Origin: Kingdonia uniflora | Lineage: Eukaryota; Streptophyta; Magnoliopsida; Ranunculales; Circaeasteraceae | Assembly: GCA_014058105.1 (NCBI GenBank) | Contig: JACGCM010002205.1 | Span: 5,062,626-5,126,625 of the forward strand | Reading direction: 5' to 3' | DNA: 64,000 nucleotides | In this document: in pieces, positions 1 to 10,989 of the stretch | Layout of the letters: each line of letters opens with the position of its first letter | Numbering within the stretch: the first letter of the stretch is position 1 | Position numbers and translations under genes: made by a program | Notes under the pieces: model-generated | Databases searched by the model: none | Told to the model about the DNA's origin: nothing | What the model saw: the letters and a program-made list of their open reading frames with translations, nothing else

Positions 1-124
1 AACCCTGATAAGAGAATAAGATGCAGATGCAGAAAGTAAAGATGCATGATGTATGGTATGAATATGGATGTGTGATGCATAATGATAAGTAAAATAGAAT
101 AAAATAAAATAAAAATCCGGGACA
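1..124 (-). repeat. start of the chromovirus 3' LTR, cut by window edge
   Basis: Read on the minus strand, the sequence after the chromodomain and purine tract (plus strand 134-145) begins TGTCCCGG and continues AT-rich to the window edge. This is where the 3' LTR should begin. I could not align it convincingly to the 5' LTR at 4926-6240, whose own start may be missing. The exact boundary could be off by about 10 bases. Confidence 0.5.
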
Positions 125-149
125 CTATATTTACCCTCCTAAAAAGAAT

Positions 150-511
150 TTTGCCCCGGAATTCCACAACCCAAAATCCACATATCTCAACCCGAGAACA
201 AATGCGGATAACGGCCTCTCACATCCGCTTCTAACTCCCAAGAAGCTTCACTAGGATCATGGTGAGTCCACTGAACCTTCACAAAGGGAATCACCTTACT
301 GCGAAGAATCTTCTTCTCTCAGTCCAAAATACACACCGGATGCTCTACGTACGAGGCATCTTTCTGAACCTCTAGGTGCTCCCAATTAATCACATGAGTA
401 GGATCCTGTTCATACTTCCTGAGCATCGATACATGAAATACATTGTGAAATCGACTCAGCTATGGTGGCAAAGCCAAATGGTAAGCCAACTCCCCAACTC
501 TGGCAAGAATC
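150..511 (-). pseudogene. integrase C-terminus and chromodomain of the chromovirus
   Basis: The minus-strand frame continues from integrase into a segment with HNVFHVSMLRKY and then VKVQWTHHDPSEASWE. This is the usual end of plant chromovirus integrase plus a chromodomain. Chromodomains direct integration to particular chromatin by binding modified histones. An in-frame stop (LPP*LSRF) separates it from the integrase core. Several further substitutions suggest decay. Confidence 0.75.
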
Positions 512-1309
512 TCAAAGTCCAATGAATCTCGGAGCTAACTTTCCTTTCTTACTAAATCGCATCACGCCCTTCATCGGGGAAACCTTCAGCAAAATGTGAT
601 CATTAATCTCAAACTCTAGTGGTCTCCTGCGAGTATCCGCATAACTCTTCTGTCGACTCTGAGCTGTGTGTAACCGATCTCTAATAATAATAATTGCCTC
701 AGTAGTCTCATGAACCAAGTCTGGCCCCAGTAAACTCTGCTCACCAGCCTCTGTCCAACTCAGCGGTGTTCTGCACGGTTTACCATAGAAAGCCTCATAA
801 GGTGCCATCCCATTGCTCGACTGAAAGCTATTATTATACGCAAACTCCGCCCAAGGTAAGAACTCGTCCCAACTGCCCTTGAAGTCCAAAACATAAGCCC
901 TAAGCATATCCTCAAGAATTTGGTTAACTCTCTCTGTCTGACCGTCGGTCTGGGGGTGAATAGCTGTGCTAAAATCTAATCTGCTATCCATATCTCGTTG
1001 GAAACTCTTCCAAAAGTTACCGGTAAATCTGGCATCTCGATCTGATACTATGGACACCGGAACCCCGTGTAAACACACTATCTCTCTCACATATAATTTG
1101 CTCAGCTCGTCAATCGTCAAAGTCTTGCGAATCGGAATAAAATGTGTCGATTTGGTCAATCGGTCTACGATTACCCAAATATAATCGTGGTTCTTCTTCG
1201 TCCTTGGTAACCCCAAAATGAAGTCCATCGTCACGTGCTCCCATTTTCACTCTGGAATAGGTAAGGGTTTAAGCTGCCCCATCAGTTTCTGATGTTCGGC
1301 TTTTACCTG
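512..1309 (-). CDS. chromovirus integrase catalytic core (240-aa open frame)
   Basis: The 240-residue open frame (minus 1234-512) begins MDFILGLPRTKKN and contains VSDRDARFTGNFW and HPQTDGQTERVNQ. The three catalytic acidic residues (D in MDF, D in VSDRD, E in QTERV) are all visible. It would join retrotransposon cDNA to chromosomal DNA in the nucleus. The core is uninterrupted, but upstream and downstream parts of the polyprotein carry stops, so it is a preserved domain of a dead element rather than a stand-alone gene. Confidence 0.8.
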
Positions 1310-2200
1310 CTAACAAGTAAGATATTTGGAAACAAATTCAGCTATCTCACGCTTCATATTATCCCACCAATAATGCCTCTTCAGGTCCTGGTACATCTTC
1401 GTACTGCCTAGATGAATAGTGTACCTTAAACCGTGAGCCTCGCTCAAAATCTCACGTTTTAATACCTCTGAATCTAGCATACATAATCTTCCCCTGTACC
1501 TGATACTGCCATCTGAACTCACTGTCCAATCTGGTCTACTATCATCTGAAGCCCAAGACTGTAACTTTGCATCCTGCTGCTTAGCTACTATAATCCGTGA
1601 AATCAATGAAGGCTGAACCCTCAAATTGGCAATAAAGCTACCCGTACCTCGTGATAACAACTTGGGCCCAGAATCTGCTATATCGCGGAGCATCAACCAC
1701 TCACGAATCATCAGACGTACAAGAAGTCCCATAGGCAAACGGTTCAAAGCGTCAGCCACCACATTTTCCTTTCTTGGGTGATACTGCAAGTCAACATCAT
1801 AATCCTTCAAGAATTCCATCCACTTGCGTTGCCTCATATTCAGCTCTTTCTGCGTGAAAAGGTACCTCAAACTCTTGTGATCGAAGAAGAGCTCGAACCT
1901 CTCCCCGTAAAGATAATGTCGCCAAATCTTCAATGCAAAAACCACTGCTGCTAACTCAAGGTCACGAGTAGGATAATTTTTCTCATGCACCTTAAGTTAT
2001 CTCGAAGCATAAGCCACCACCTTTCCCTCTTGCATCAGAACGCAACCCAGTCTACTGAGCGAAACGTCACTGTAAACCATATACTTCTTCCCACTGGAAG
2101 GAACAATGTGAACTGGTGCTGTAGTCAACCTCTTCTTTAACTCTGCATATGCCAATACATACTTGTCGTCCCAAATGAATCTAACGTCGTTTTGCGTCAA
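1310..2200 (-). pseudogene. chromovirus RNase H and integrase zinc-binding region
   Basis: Two adjoining minus-strand frames cover the RNase H domain and the integrase N-terminal region. The RNase H parts are [31 protein letters not shown] and [10 protein letters not shown]. The integrase N-terminal part is [23 protein letters not shown] stop near 1995 (ASR*LKVHEK) separates them. The catalytic-type residues of RNase H (D in YSDVS, E in RDLELAAV, D in FFDHKS) are present. RNase H removes template RNA during cDNA synthesis. Confidence 0.8.
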
Positions 2201-2983
2201 GCGAGTCGAAGGAGCTGCAATCCGCGAAAAGCCCTCGATGAATCTGTGATAATAACCGGCTAATCCCTAAAAACTATGAATCTCTATAATATTTGTCGGC
2301 TGCACCCAATCTATAATGGCCTCAACCTTCGAAGGATCAACCGCAATACCATCCTTGGACACCATGTGCCCTAGAAACTTCACTTCCCTTTCCCAAAAGT
2401 CACACTTCTTGAACTTTGCATATAACTCGTTCTTCTGCAGAGTCTACAAAGCGATCCTCAAATGTTCCTCGTGTTTGGCCTCGGTCTTAGAATAAATGAG
2501 GATGTCATCCACGAACACAATAATGAACCGATCAAGATAAGGACGAAAAACTCGGTTCATCAAATCCATAAAAGCTATAGGAGCATTCGTCAAACCAAAT
2601 GGCATAACCTGAAACTCATAGTCCCCGTAACGAGTCCGAAATCCTGTTTTAGAAACATCATCCTACTTGATCCTTAGCTGATGGTAACCTGATATGAGAT
2701 CAATCTTCGAAAAGAACTGCACTCCCTGAAACTGGTCAAACAAGTCCTCGATCCTAGGTAAAGGATACTTGTTCTTGATCGTGACTTTGTTCAACTCGCG
2801 ATAATCGATACAAAGGCGCATAGACTCGTCCTTCTTCTTTGCAAATAATACCGGAGCTCCCCACGGTGCAGTACTCGGTCGGATAAACTTCTACTCCATT
2901 AACTCATAAATCTGATCATATAACTCTTTCAGCTCAACAGGTGCCATACGATATGGAGCCTTCAAAATCGGAGCCGTACTAGG
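2201..2983 (-). pseudogene. chromovirus reverse transcriptase
   Basis: Minus-strand translation gives the standard Ty3/gypsy RT blocks in order: [50 protein letters not shown] and the catalytic [10 protein letters not shown] (near 2490). At least four in-frame stops interrupt it, so no long open frame exists. The active-site VDD motif survives. RT would copy the element's RNA to cDNA in cytoplasmic particles. Confidence 0.85.
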
Positions 2984-3539
2984 TCAAAGATCTATACTAA
3001 AATCAATCTCTCTCATCGGCGGTAAGCCAAGAATCTTTTGAAATACATCAGAAAAGTTACACACAACTGGAATAGTACTAACATCAACACTAGAGGATTC
3101 TAACTCTAAGAATGCTAACAAACCGTCTCCTGACCGCGCTGGTTCCGAACTAACAAACATGAACTGCTTCTCCCCCAGAATACTGAAAGTAGCTGTCTTT
3201 TCAAAATAGTCCAATGTAACTCGATGAGTCGACAACCAATCCATGCCCAAGATAATGTCAAACTCTTGCATCGGTAGTACCAACAAGTCTGCTGGAAGAA
3301 CGCGACCACATACAACTATCAGGCAATCTCTATAAATACGAGAAATGAAAATCGAAGAATTGAGAGGAGTACCACAGAAATCTCATCATGCAATAAGGAA
3401 TACTCAAAACCAATAGTGTAGAGGGACGCATATGCTATGAATGAATGAGATGTACCAGAATCGAAAAGAACACCAGCGGGCGAATAAGAAATATGAATCG
3501 TACCTTGCACTATAGGTCGAGTGGCGTGAGCACCTCACC
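2984..3539 (-). pseudogene. chromovirus aspartic protease region
   Basis: Minus-strand frames at 3510-3319 and 3286-2984 encode an aspartic protease with the active-site LFDSGTSHSFIA, followed by EFDIILGMDWLSTHRVTLDY. Both are typical of plant gypsy protease. Two frames and an intervening stop show it is broken. The protease would cut the gag-pol polyprotein inside the particle. Confidence 0.8.
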
Positions 3540-4773
3540 TCCCAACTGCGTACATCTTACCCTGCCCTTGGCCCTGGCCCTGCTACTGAGTTAGATGCTA
3601 CTGTCTCTGTTCACTCTGAGGACCTAGAACTATTTGTCTACTATGAGGTCCCTGAAACTACCTCTGCTGAAACTGCTAGATCTGCTCCAGTCTCGGCTGG
3701 TGACCAATAGGACCCTGAAACTGTTCCAATGGCTGAGGACCCCGGTCTGGTTTAGGACAATTCTTCTTTACATGACCCTTCTCCCCGCAATTCCAACAAA
3801 AATGAGAAGTAAGCTAAGGCCCATCTAAGTGCTGTCCTCCTATAAATCTAGCTGGTGCACCATCAGTACTTCCCAACTTCTGCCTCTTCGGACCCGAGCT
3901 CTCATAATGACCCTGAGCTGCCTTGCCCTTATCGGCCCTCTGATCTTATCTCATTTGGTTCCTCAAGTCCTTGGACTTGCAATCCTCCACATCGTTTTGT
4001 TCTAAAGCCAACGCTTTCGACAAAACCTCTCTGTACGAACTAGCCCCCGAAGCAATCAAAAACTTCCGATAATACGGACAAAGACCCTTCAAAAACTTCA
4101 TTTTGCGTTGCTCCTCATCCTGAACAATAAGCAGAACATATCGGGAAAGCTCATTGAATCACTGATCGTATCCCGCAATACTCATATCGCCCTGCTCAAG
4201 CATATAGAACTCTGAGATTCAAGCTTCCCTGTAACTCTACGGGAAATACTGCTCAAAGAACCGATCCTGAAATGATGCCCAAAGTACTGGAGTCTCCGAA
4301 ATCGTCCTCTTGGCCGTATCCCACCAGTGATCCGCCTCCCCCTGTAACAGATACGTCACCAATGTCACTCGTTGATCCTCAGGATACTTGATAGTGTTCA
4401 AAGTCTTCTCTATGGAATTGAACAATGTCTCTGCATCAGACGGTACCGTAGTGCCCGAAAATGTTGGATGCTTATATTTTTGGAGCTGCTCGAAGTAACT
4501 ATACTCTCTGGCCGCTGGGCTCCTGGCCTGCTGAAAATAGGTTATAAAACTCTCCATGAGCTGCCTCATCTCCGCTGAAATACCGAGAATAGCTGGGGTA
4601 GGTAAAACGATAGGCTACTCTAGAACTACTAGTTTTGGAGGAACACCCTGCTCGATCGGGATAGACCCCAAACTCTCCTAACTGAGCACTCGCTCAACAA
4701 CAAGTGCACCACTACGTAAACCTCTACAGTCATGGTCCACTGCATGGCCTCTGCTTATGCCACCTCTAGCCAT
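3540..4773 (-). pseudogene. chromovirus gag (capsid and CCHC nucleocapsid)
   Basis: The minus-strand reading starts at an ATG at 4773 (MARGGISRG). The capsid part (4569-4237) includes GEADHWWDTAKRT and WASFQDRFFEQYFP. The zinc knuckle follows near 3805-3740 (CWNCGEKGHVKKNC, spacing C-X2-C-X4-H-X4-C). Gag packages the element RNA into virus-like particles. In-frame stops after FEQYFP and elsewhere make it a pseudogene. Confidence 0.8.
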
Positions 4774-4908
4774 CTATAAGAAATAAGGGTACACCTTAGG
4801 AAAGGAGGAAAGATGATAAAATATGTAAAACCGAAAGGGATCGATCCTAACTCCATCTAGAAAGAATTAGTCATATGATTACTAGAACAGAGATAGGAAT
4901 TAATCTAT

Positions 4909-4921
4909 GGCTCTGATACCA
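4909..4921 (-). other. primer binding site, initiator-Met tRNA type
   Basis: The minus strand reads TGGTATCAGAGCC, complementary to the 3' end of plant initiator methionine tRNA and the usual PBS of this lineage. It lies 4 bases inside the inferred 5' LTR end (plus-strand TGTCACG at 4926). It fixes the element orientation as minus. Confidence 0.85.
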
Positions 4922-4925
4922 AGTC

Positions 4926-6240
4926 TGTCACGCCCCAAAATCTAATAATCGGTAGCTAGACCAATTACTATCATTTGGGTTGTGTAGGTCAGGAAATCCA
5001 ACCGATTAGCCCCCTCAAACAACCGAGCCATAAACAAGTTCAGGCTCAGTCATTGACTATAGAAATATCACCAGAGTAAATGGAAATAAAGCGGAAGCAA
5101 AGATATATATACATCTGAAAATGTAAATGCAACATCTCCAAAACTAGACAACGTCAAAAGCTGAGAACAAAAAAGGAAAAATACTAAAACCGGCACCGAA
5201 ACTGCGGCTGCAAACACCTTGTACCAACTGCTGATGCCTCAACAAAAACCAGCACTAATCTACCTTTAAAAGGGGGGAACAAAGCGAGAATGTGCAAAAC
5301 CCTAGCTCACTAATGCCCAACAGAGCTAAATAACATACAAATATAACAGGTGCATAGAAAGAGGAGAGATGTTTGAGATATAAGATGTTCTAAAGTACAA
5401 CAATAATTATAAGTGCAAAATCTGAGTGTAAAAAGAATTGGAATAGAAGTATGCGGAAAGGAGATATGAGGAAAATGTTGTGATGATGTAATTATGTGAT
5501 ATGATATGGTGATTCTAGAATATCCTTAAATGAATGTTTAATGATATTATGAAACCAAGAACTAGTTCCTATAGACCAATATAGTGGGCTGATCAACCGC
5601 TAATGCATAGTAACCTTAAGGAAACCTCAATTGGATACAATGGTACAATTTCTTGTCCAAGTTCGACCAGTCTAAAGGATATTATCACTTGATCAGAGTG
5701 TTCTGGGGTTTGTAACCCCCGGAGCCAGCGTTCGAACTTTATTTCACACATTCCAAGGAATTTTGACCTTACCGAGGATAAGACCCGGTTCTTGAGGACT
5801 GTCTCATACCATCCCACACTTCCGGATGGGTGAATAGGTATGATAGTACCTGTCGTCGGTGACTCACTTACTATTTTAGCCCGATGTAGGAATCCTGATA
5901 ACCTATTGTGGGTCAGCCGACGTAGAGTTAGTTTATGTATCGGATCCTGTTAAGTTAAAAGAATAAAAGAAACCCACACTGAAACCGGATCCCAAGGATC
6001 AAAGCACCACAGCCACCCCCAGGGCCCACAAACAGGATAGCCCTTGCCTTAGACGGGCAAACAATCCTAACCCAATAGCCACAACTTGGCCAAGATATAC
6101 AAGATAACCACCTGCCTCAGAGGATGGTAAACAATCCAAACACAGAAACTAACAGTGACTAATTGACTAGTCACAACATCCAAGTACAGACGAACAGTGA
6201 CTAATACATAGGATAACCACCTGCCTCGTCAGAACTAATC
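4926..6240 (-). repeat. chromovirus 5' LTR, outer boundary uncertain
   Basis: This 1.3-kb stretch without coding sequence starts next to the PBS with a TG/CA-type LTR terminus at 4926. No credible ORF was seen; the short frames inside it are unremarkable. The far end, before copia gag near 6240, cannot be matched to the 3' LTR start at the window edge, so the distal LTR may be truncated. Confidence 0.6.
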
Positions 6241-6283
6241 TCCTCAGTAAGGTTTATTCTATCTTTCTTTTCGTCATTAATCT

Positions 6284-6961
6284 TTATAGAAGAAGAAGAG
6301 TTACAATCTTGCCTGAAGTGACCTTTCTGTAAGACCTCCCTCTTTCCTCGACGTTCAACATACTGCCGTTTAAACTCGAAGAGGGTTCAGATGTTTTACG
6401 GCTATTATCTTCACTCATAATCAATGAGACTATAGTATCGAATTTAATATCTTCCTTCCCCAATGAGTTGCTCACAACTGTAATAAATCCTTTTTAGCTT
6501 TTTGGCATCTGCCTTAGAAGAGCCCACGCTCTCACCTCCTCGGTAAAAGTGATTTTAACAGATTCCAGTTGAGCATGTATGGTATTAAACTCATTGATGT
6601 GAGCTTTCACACTACCATTGTCCTTCATCTTCAAAGTAAACAAACACCGTAAAAGGTGTACCTTATTTGCCTCAGACGGTTCTAACTACATAGCGGACAA
6701 CGTCTCCATCAAACCCTTCATCGTTGTAACTTTGGAGATCATGTGTAGGGTTTGAGATGATAACGCTAACCTTATGGTTCCAAGCACTTTGCGATCCAAT
6801 TGTGCCCACTTAGCAATATCGTATTCTGGTGGCATCATCTCAACTCCACCTAGTGATAGATCAAGATTCTTCTGATAGAGGTAATCTTCTATCTACATCT
6901 TTCACACTCCAAAGTTTGATCCATTGAACTTTGTGATCTTCAACTTCTCCTGATCGGCCAT
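6284..6961 (-). pseudogene. copia gag (UBN2-type)
   Basis: The minus-strand frame from the ATG at 6961 begins MADQEKLKITKFNGSNFG. It continues with LDRKVLGTIRLALSSQ, TMKGLMETLSAM and NEFNTIHAQLESVKI, the conserved layout of plant copia gag. Early stops at positions normally encoding Trp (FGV*KM) and Gln (KM*IEDYLY) look like C-to-T or G-to-A transitions. Reading is lost at the basic linker around 6300, before any zinc knuckle. Confidence 0.8.
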
Positions 6962-6990
6962 CGCTCTTCACCACACAAACCCTAACACTC

Positions 6991-7002
6991 GCTCTGAAAC
7001 CA
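6991..7002 (-). other. degenerate copia primer binding site
   Basis: The minus strand reads TGGTTTCAGAGC, one base different from the common TGGTATCAGAGC initiator-Met PBS. It lies 2 bases inside the LTR end at 7005. Confidence 0.7.
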
Positions 7003-7004
7003 AT

Positions 7005-7631
7005 TGTTGAGAATCGAGGTAGTTACTCTCTCCTCTATGACAAGAACGATACGCGGAATAAGCCCTAACAGAAGAATTTACCAAGCAAGAACAATAAAGA
7101 GCACAAGAAAGGTTTCCCAGAGGAGAGAAGTGGAAAACCCTTGCGGATGAAAAATCACTCCCCACGAACAATTCACTATGATATCAAACAGGTTACAATG
7201 ATCTCTCAAGCTTTAATGAAGTTTCTTCAAACCCTAGCCTTTTTAAGATTAAACTCACCAAAAGATGGCTAATAAAATAACCTAAGTCCTCTTTATATAC
7301 TAGAGGACTAAATACAAGTAGTACGGATCTCGAGGTAGAACTCAACGTCTCAAAATAGACATTTAGTGTAAACCACCACCAAGTTCGTTCGAACGACTCC
7401 TAGCTCATTCAAATGACTTTAACGCCAATTGGTCTCCAGCCCTAGAAACTTAACATCTCGTTCAAACAACATCCAAGCTAGTTCAAACAGGATTGACTCC
7501 TTGGCCAAAATTCTAGTGAGTACAAAAGAGTTCGTTCGAAAGACTTTGAAGCTCGTTCGAACAAGTCATTCGAACGACTTCGACAATCTTCATATTTCTT
7601 CGACAATCTTGATTGGAGTTCACATCCAACA
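7005..7631 (-). repeat. copia 5' LTR with TATA box and GTTCGAAC palindromes
   Basis: The LTR runs from TGTTGGATG (minus, 7631) to a CA end at 7005, about 627 bp. A TATA box lies near 7287-7300 (minus-strand CTAGTATATAAAG). The upstream U3 part holds several copies of a palindromic motif around GTTCGAAC (7385-7396, 7541-7580). The outer end abuts, without a gap, the integrase coding sequence of Tat element A. Confidence 0.75.
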
Positions 7632-8279
7632 CACAGTTCGTAGGAAGGAAAGTTGGAGAGTTCCTCGCACCTTACAAAGTCAAGCTGCTCATGTCGACAC
7701 CAAGATACCCTTAAGGAAATGGGCAAACAAAGGCAACCAATAAGAAAATCTTGGATGTTATCAAAAAGTACCTAGGCAAAGCCAAAGGGTACTGGGTTGA
7801 AGAACTTCCTTCAGTGTTATGGGCATAAAGAACAACTCCTAGAAAAGGTATGGGTTTTAACCCATTTATGCTTACTTATGGATTTGAGGCAGCGTTGCCT
7901 ACAGAGTCCTTGGTTCCCACCATTAGATCCAACTCCGTAGATACCATTGAAAATGAAAGACTCCTACTAAAATATTTGGATCAGTTAGATGACACCCGAG
8001 ATGAGGCAATAACAAATCTCGGGCATTACCAAAACACGTTAAGAAGAAACTACAACATGCAGGTTAAATTAGGAACTCTTCAGAGAGGTGATTTCGTTCT
8101 TAAAAAAGGCCTTCCTTAGCTCCAAAACTAGAAACGTGGGAACATTTGTTCATAACTGGGAAGGGCCCTATATTGTCGATAGCTTAGGAGACTGGGGAGT
8201 ATATTTTCTGAGAGATTGTAATGGCAGATTATTGTCTTCTCCATGGAATATGTTAAATTTGATGAAATATTATCAATAA
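7632..8279 (+). pseudogene. Tat element A integrase, C-terminal half
   Basis: The plus-strand frame runs from TQFVGRKVGEFLAPYKVK through STPRYP*GNGQTKATNK to NWEGPYIVDSLGDWGVYF and PWNMLNLMKYYQ, ending at 8279. It covers the end of the catalytic core and the C-terminal domain. The first two catalytic Asp residues lie left of the copia LTR. Where the third acid is expected (GQAEATNK in relatives) this copy has GQTKATNK. Stops at YP*G and WA*R are also present, so it is inactive. Confidence 0.8.
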
Positions 8280-8334
8280 ATTCAATTTTTTTTCCTCCAT
8301 TGTATTATCTATTAATGGTCGTAATAAATAATTT

Positions 8335-8870
8335 GGGTGAGTAGGTCATCCATGACCTATTTGCATCATAATTCTTGCTCACCATAGTCAGGGTGGTTGA
8401 ATCCCAGACTTGGTAAATTATTACAAATTAAAGTTATCTAGGGGCGATCAGGTGTCCCATGACCTATTTGTACCATAGTTCTTGCTTACCACAGCCGGGG
8501 TGGTTGAATCCTAGACCTAGTAAATTATTACAATTTAAAGTTATCTAGGGGCGAACAAGTCTCCCATGACCTACTGACACCGTAATTCCTGCTCACCATA
8601 GTCATGGTGGTTGAATCCCAGACCTAGTAAATTATAACAACTTAAAAGTTATATGGGAGCGAAGAGGTCTCCCATGACCTACTTGTACAATAATTCCTGC
8701 TCACCATAGCGGGGGTGGTTGAATTCCAGACCTGATACACTTTTACAAATAGAGGTTATCAGGCGAACTACTCGAATCATGACTTCAGCTCATCACAATT
8801 AAGATAGGTGATTCCTGGACTCGTTAGTTTTTTGCAAACCATGTTATCCAGGATTGGATATACACATTTT
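8335..8870 (+). repeat. 107-bp tandem repeat downstream of A integrase
   Basis: Four good copies and one degenerate copy. The core CCATGACC recurs at 8350, 8457, 8564 and 8672, and a diverged form near 8777. Each unit also holds TTCTTGCTCACCATAG- and GGTGGTTGAATCC-like blocks. No coding potential was seen. It begins about 55 bp after the integrase stop codon. Confidence 0.9.
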
Positions 8871-9058
8871 TCCGCACCAGCCAATACTATCAATTTTCAA
8901 AAATCATGCAGACACAACCTACCCACACTTATCATTTAAACACAATAACATATAGGACTTGGAAGCCTATTCATAACTTAAAACAATTTTCCTCAACATA
9001 ACAAATTAAACAAAAAAGAAGAAGAAATAGATATGTCCACAATCACCCATTTTGTGGC
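8871..9058. other. AT-rich spacer between tandem repeat and antisense gene of A
   Basis: I see no gene or repeat in this stretch. It separates the end of the tandem repeat from the stop codon of the antisense gene. Confidence 0.5.
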
Positions 9059-9640
9059 TCACCATACCCTTCCCCTTCGTATACTTTGTCTAAGAAACAG
9101 CCTCAACCTCCTCAGTATATCCTCAATATCCATAAACTCTATGGGGCACGGTTGCCTTTTGGTATCATACCCATACTCAGCAAGCTCATTCACATCCTCA
9201 AACACACTCCTCTTTATCTTTTCTATCCATATGACATCTTCCCATTTAGGATCCACCGCATTGATGGCTTCTTGGGGTTCATCTCTCTCTCGCTTAAGCA
9301 TTCCCTATAACAACACTTTCTCAGCATTAGTTCTCATTGCCTCTTCTTATGCTTCGAACTCAAGAATAATAACCTTCCCCTTAAAGCTCACTAATATCTT
9401 GCACAACCACTTTGCCCGCATCTTCCATCTTCCTCTTCATACATCGTTGTGATTGCACAAACTCAGCAGTCTTCTTTTGAATTTGTAGTGAAATGGCTTC
9501 CTCAACCTTGTCTTTAAAACCATTTTGGATCTCCTTATTTATCCTTTCTTCTGCCTTCCGAAGTCTCGTCAAAGCCTCAATTATGCAAGGAGTCTTTGTA
9601 GGAGAAAATTTCTTTGTGCATTGAAAGAGAAAATTAGTAA
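9059..9640 (-). pseudogene. A antisense gene, C-terminal coiled-coil-like part
   Basis: Minus-strand frames read KAEERINKEIQNGFKDKVEE, then MKRKMEDAGKVVVQDISEL, then LKRERDEPQEAINAVDP and CPIEFMDIEDILRRL, ending at 9059. The sequence is charged and helix-prone. It occupies the same place as the coiled-coil C-terminal part of the antisense gene in D. Two in-frame stops are present. Function is unknown; homology to D is by position and composition rather than a firm alignment. Confidence 0.5.
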
Positions 9641-9882
9641 GAAATAGGCTTAAAGTGAAGAGTAGTTACAGATCGGGCAACATGGACTTGCTTGTCCAAA
9701 TAAGCCTAAAAGTGCACTTGAGACTCCATAAGCCTTTTAGCGTTATTTAGAAATGGTAGCGCGATGGGTGTAATTTCAGGGTACTTTAAAAATGAGCTCC
9801 CCTTAAAAATTTCTCTTGCCTTGGAACTTACAATAATCACCTTACTATTACTAGCCACCTTCACTTTTTTGGCAGGATGAGG

Positions 9883-10720
9883 CTAGAGAAAATTTTTAGC
9901 CATCGGTACAACAGAACCACCAGAAATCCTCGCTCTCCTTACAAGCCTAGGAGGTATCCTAAGCTTATTAGACTTTAAAGATATGGTTCTTACTCTCCTT
10001 TGCTTAGAAGTAGCAGTGCTTGCTATTTTGTTCGATCCACCTTGACGGTCAACTCTAAAGAGAGTTTCAGAAATTGGATCTTCGTTGGAGGGTGAAGGTA
10101 ACAAATCACCAGAAAACCAATAATCTTGATAAAAACACTTCAGATCGCCTGGAGCATCTAAAGCGGCACTGAGTCCATCTCGGGCAGGATGTGACAACCA
10201 CTCTAGAGTGAGTCTACTCGGTATATCTATAAACCGTGGACTTTATACATAGGGAATATAAGGTAAATTAAAATAAGTTTAAGTAATATTTGAGCAGATC
10301 AAAAAAGTATATCAAGAAACTGTTAACTTGCGTCATTGAATGTACGGAAATGGTATCATCGATTACTTTCCTCGGCTTTATCAACTTCCCAAGTACCCTT
10401 AAGTAAAATAAGATGTTTATTCTGCGCCTTCCCACTAGTGGGTAACTCTATAAAAGATGCAATTTTGAGGCTCCTATGACGTAGTTGTACCACATTGGCC
10501 ACTCTCTCAGTCTACTATATTGGTTTCTAGGAGAGCCATGGATAAAAAAATAACTCAAGATTTGCCTAACTCCTATGCAGAGCTTGTGTGGTAAACGTAG
10601 GTTTACCCAGTTAATATAGTTAGCAATGCGGTATAAGTTCCCATTCATTTGGCTGGGTGACCTCTAGATAAAATTGAAAATCTTCTTTGCCAAATCGAAT
10701 AAAGGAAGCTTCATTCATGC
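9883..10720 (-). pseudogene. A antisense gene, Transposase_28-like domain
   Basis: On the minus strand near 10720-10600 the frame reads LPLFDLAKKIFNF then SQMNGNLYRIANYINWVNLR. This matches the block in D (LPLRNLVKGIMNI, LNGNMWEIINVCEFLNKLR) and in C (LPFRRLVKEVLNFL, QMNGNFYKMMRVIKG). That block resembles the Pfam 'putative gypsy type transposon' family (Transposase_28, PF04195). A second frame follows at 10197-9883. Stops interrupt both. Confidence 0.6.
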
Positions 10721-10989
10721 TAGCAGCTGGTTAAGGTAAATCACAGTGCTAGGTCAAAAGATCCAAGATGAATTTCTATCTTTAAGTCGTCTAGATACTC
10801 CATATGAATGGTACGAGGGATGTCATATGTTTTATACAAGAAGTCCAGGACATCCCTAAATACCTTCTTTTTGGACTGCCAATATCTTTCTGACCAGTAC
10901 TTGTTCCCCTGAGAATCCCCACTGCCACTATCTTCGACAGAAGATTATCAAAGATTCTCCTTCCAGCTTTGTGCCTCTGGATGACTCTT

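Larger units (their letters stand above)
1..6240 (-). mobile_element. Tekay/Del-type chromovirus (Ty3/gypsy LTR retrotransposon), degenerate
   Basis: Read on the minus strand, the order is LTR (about 6240-4926), PBS (4909-4921), gag, protease, RT, RNase H, integrase, chromodomain and the start of the 3' LTR at the window edge. Integrase followed by a chromodomain is the chromovirus arrangement. The integrase wording and the initiator-Met PBS fit the Tekay/Del lineage. Many in-frame stops split the polyprotein, so this copy is not autonomous. The far LTR boundary near 6240, next to copia gag, is uncertain. The element probably inserted into that copia element, but the other copia half would lie left of the window. 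Confidence 0.85.
6241..7631 (-). mobile_element. Ty1/copia retrotransposon fragment (5' LTR, PBS, gag)
   Basis: Read on the minus strand: LTR 7631-7005 beginning TGTTGGATGTGAAC, a degenerate PBS (6991-7002), and a gag beginning at 6961. The rest of the element is not in the window. The most economical reading is that the chromovirus inserted into its gag and the remainder lies beyond the left edge. A deletion is also possible. Confidence 0.75.

Noticed and set aside
7632..8279. Athila lineage for element A
   Set aside because: The integrase wording, post-integrase tandem repeat and antisense Transposase_28-like gene fit Tat/Ogre, and no envelope-like ORF is seen.
9033..9452. 139-aa plus-strand frame in A
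   Set aside because: Shadow of the antisense coding region on the other strand; Ser/Leu/Ile-rich with no motif.
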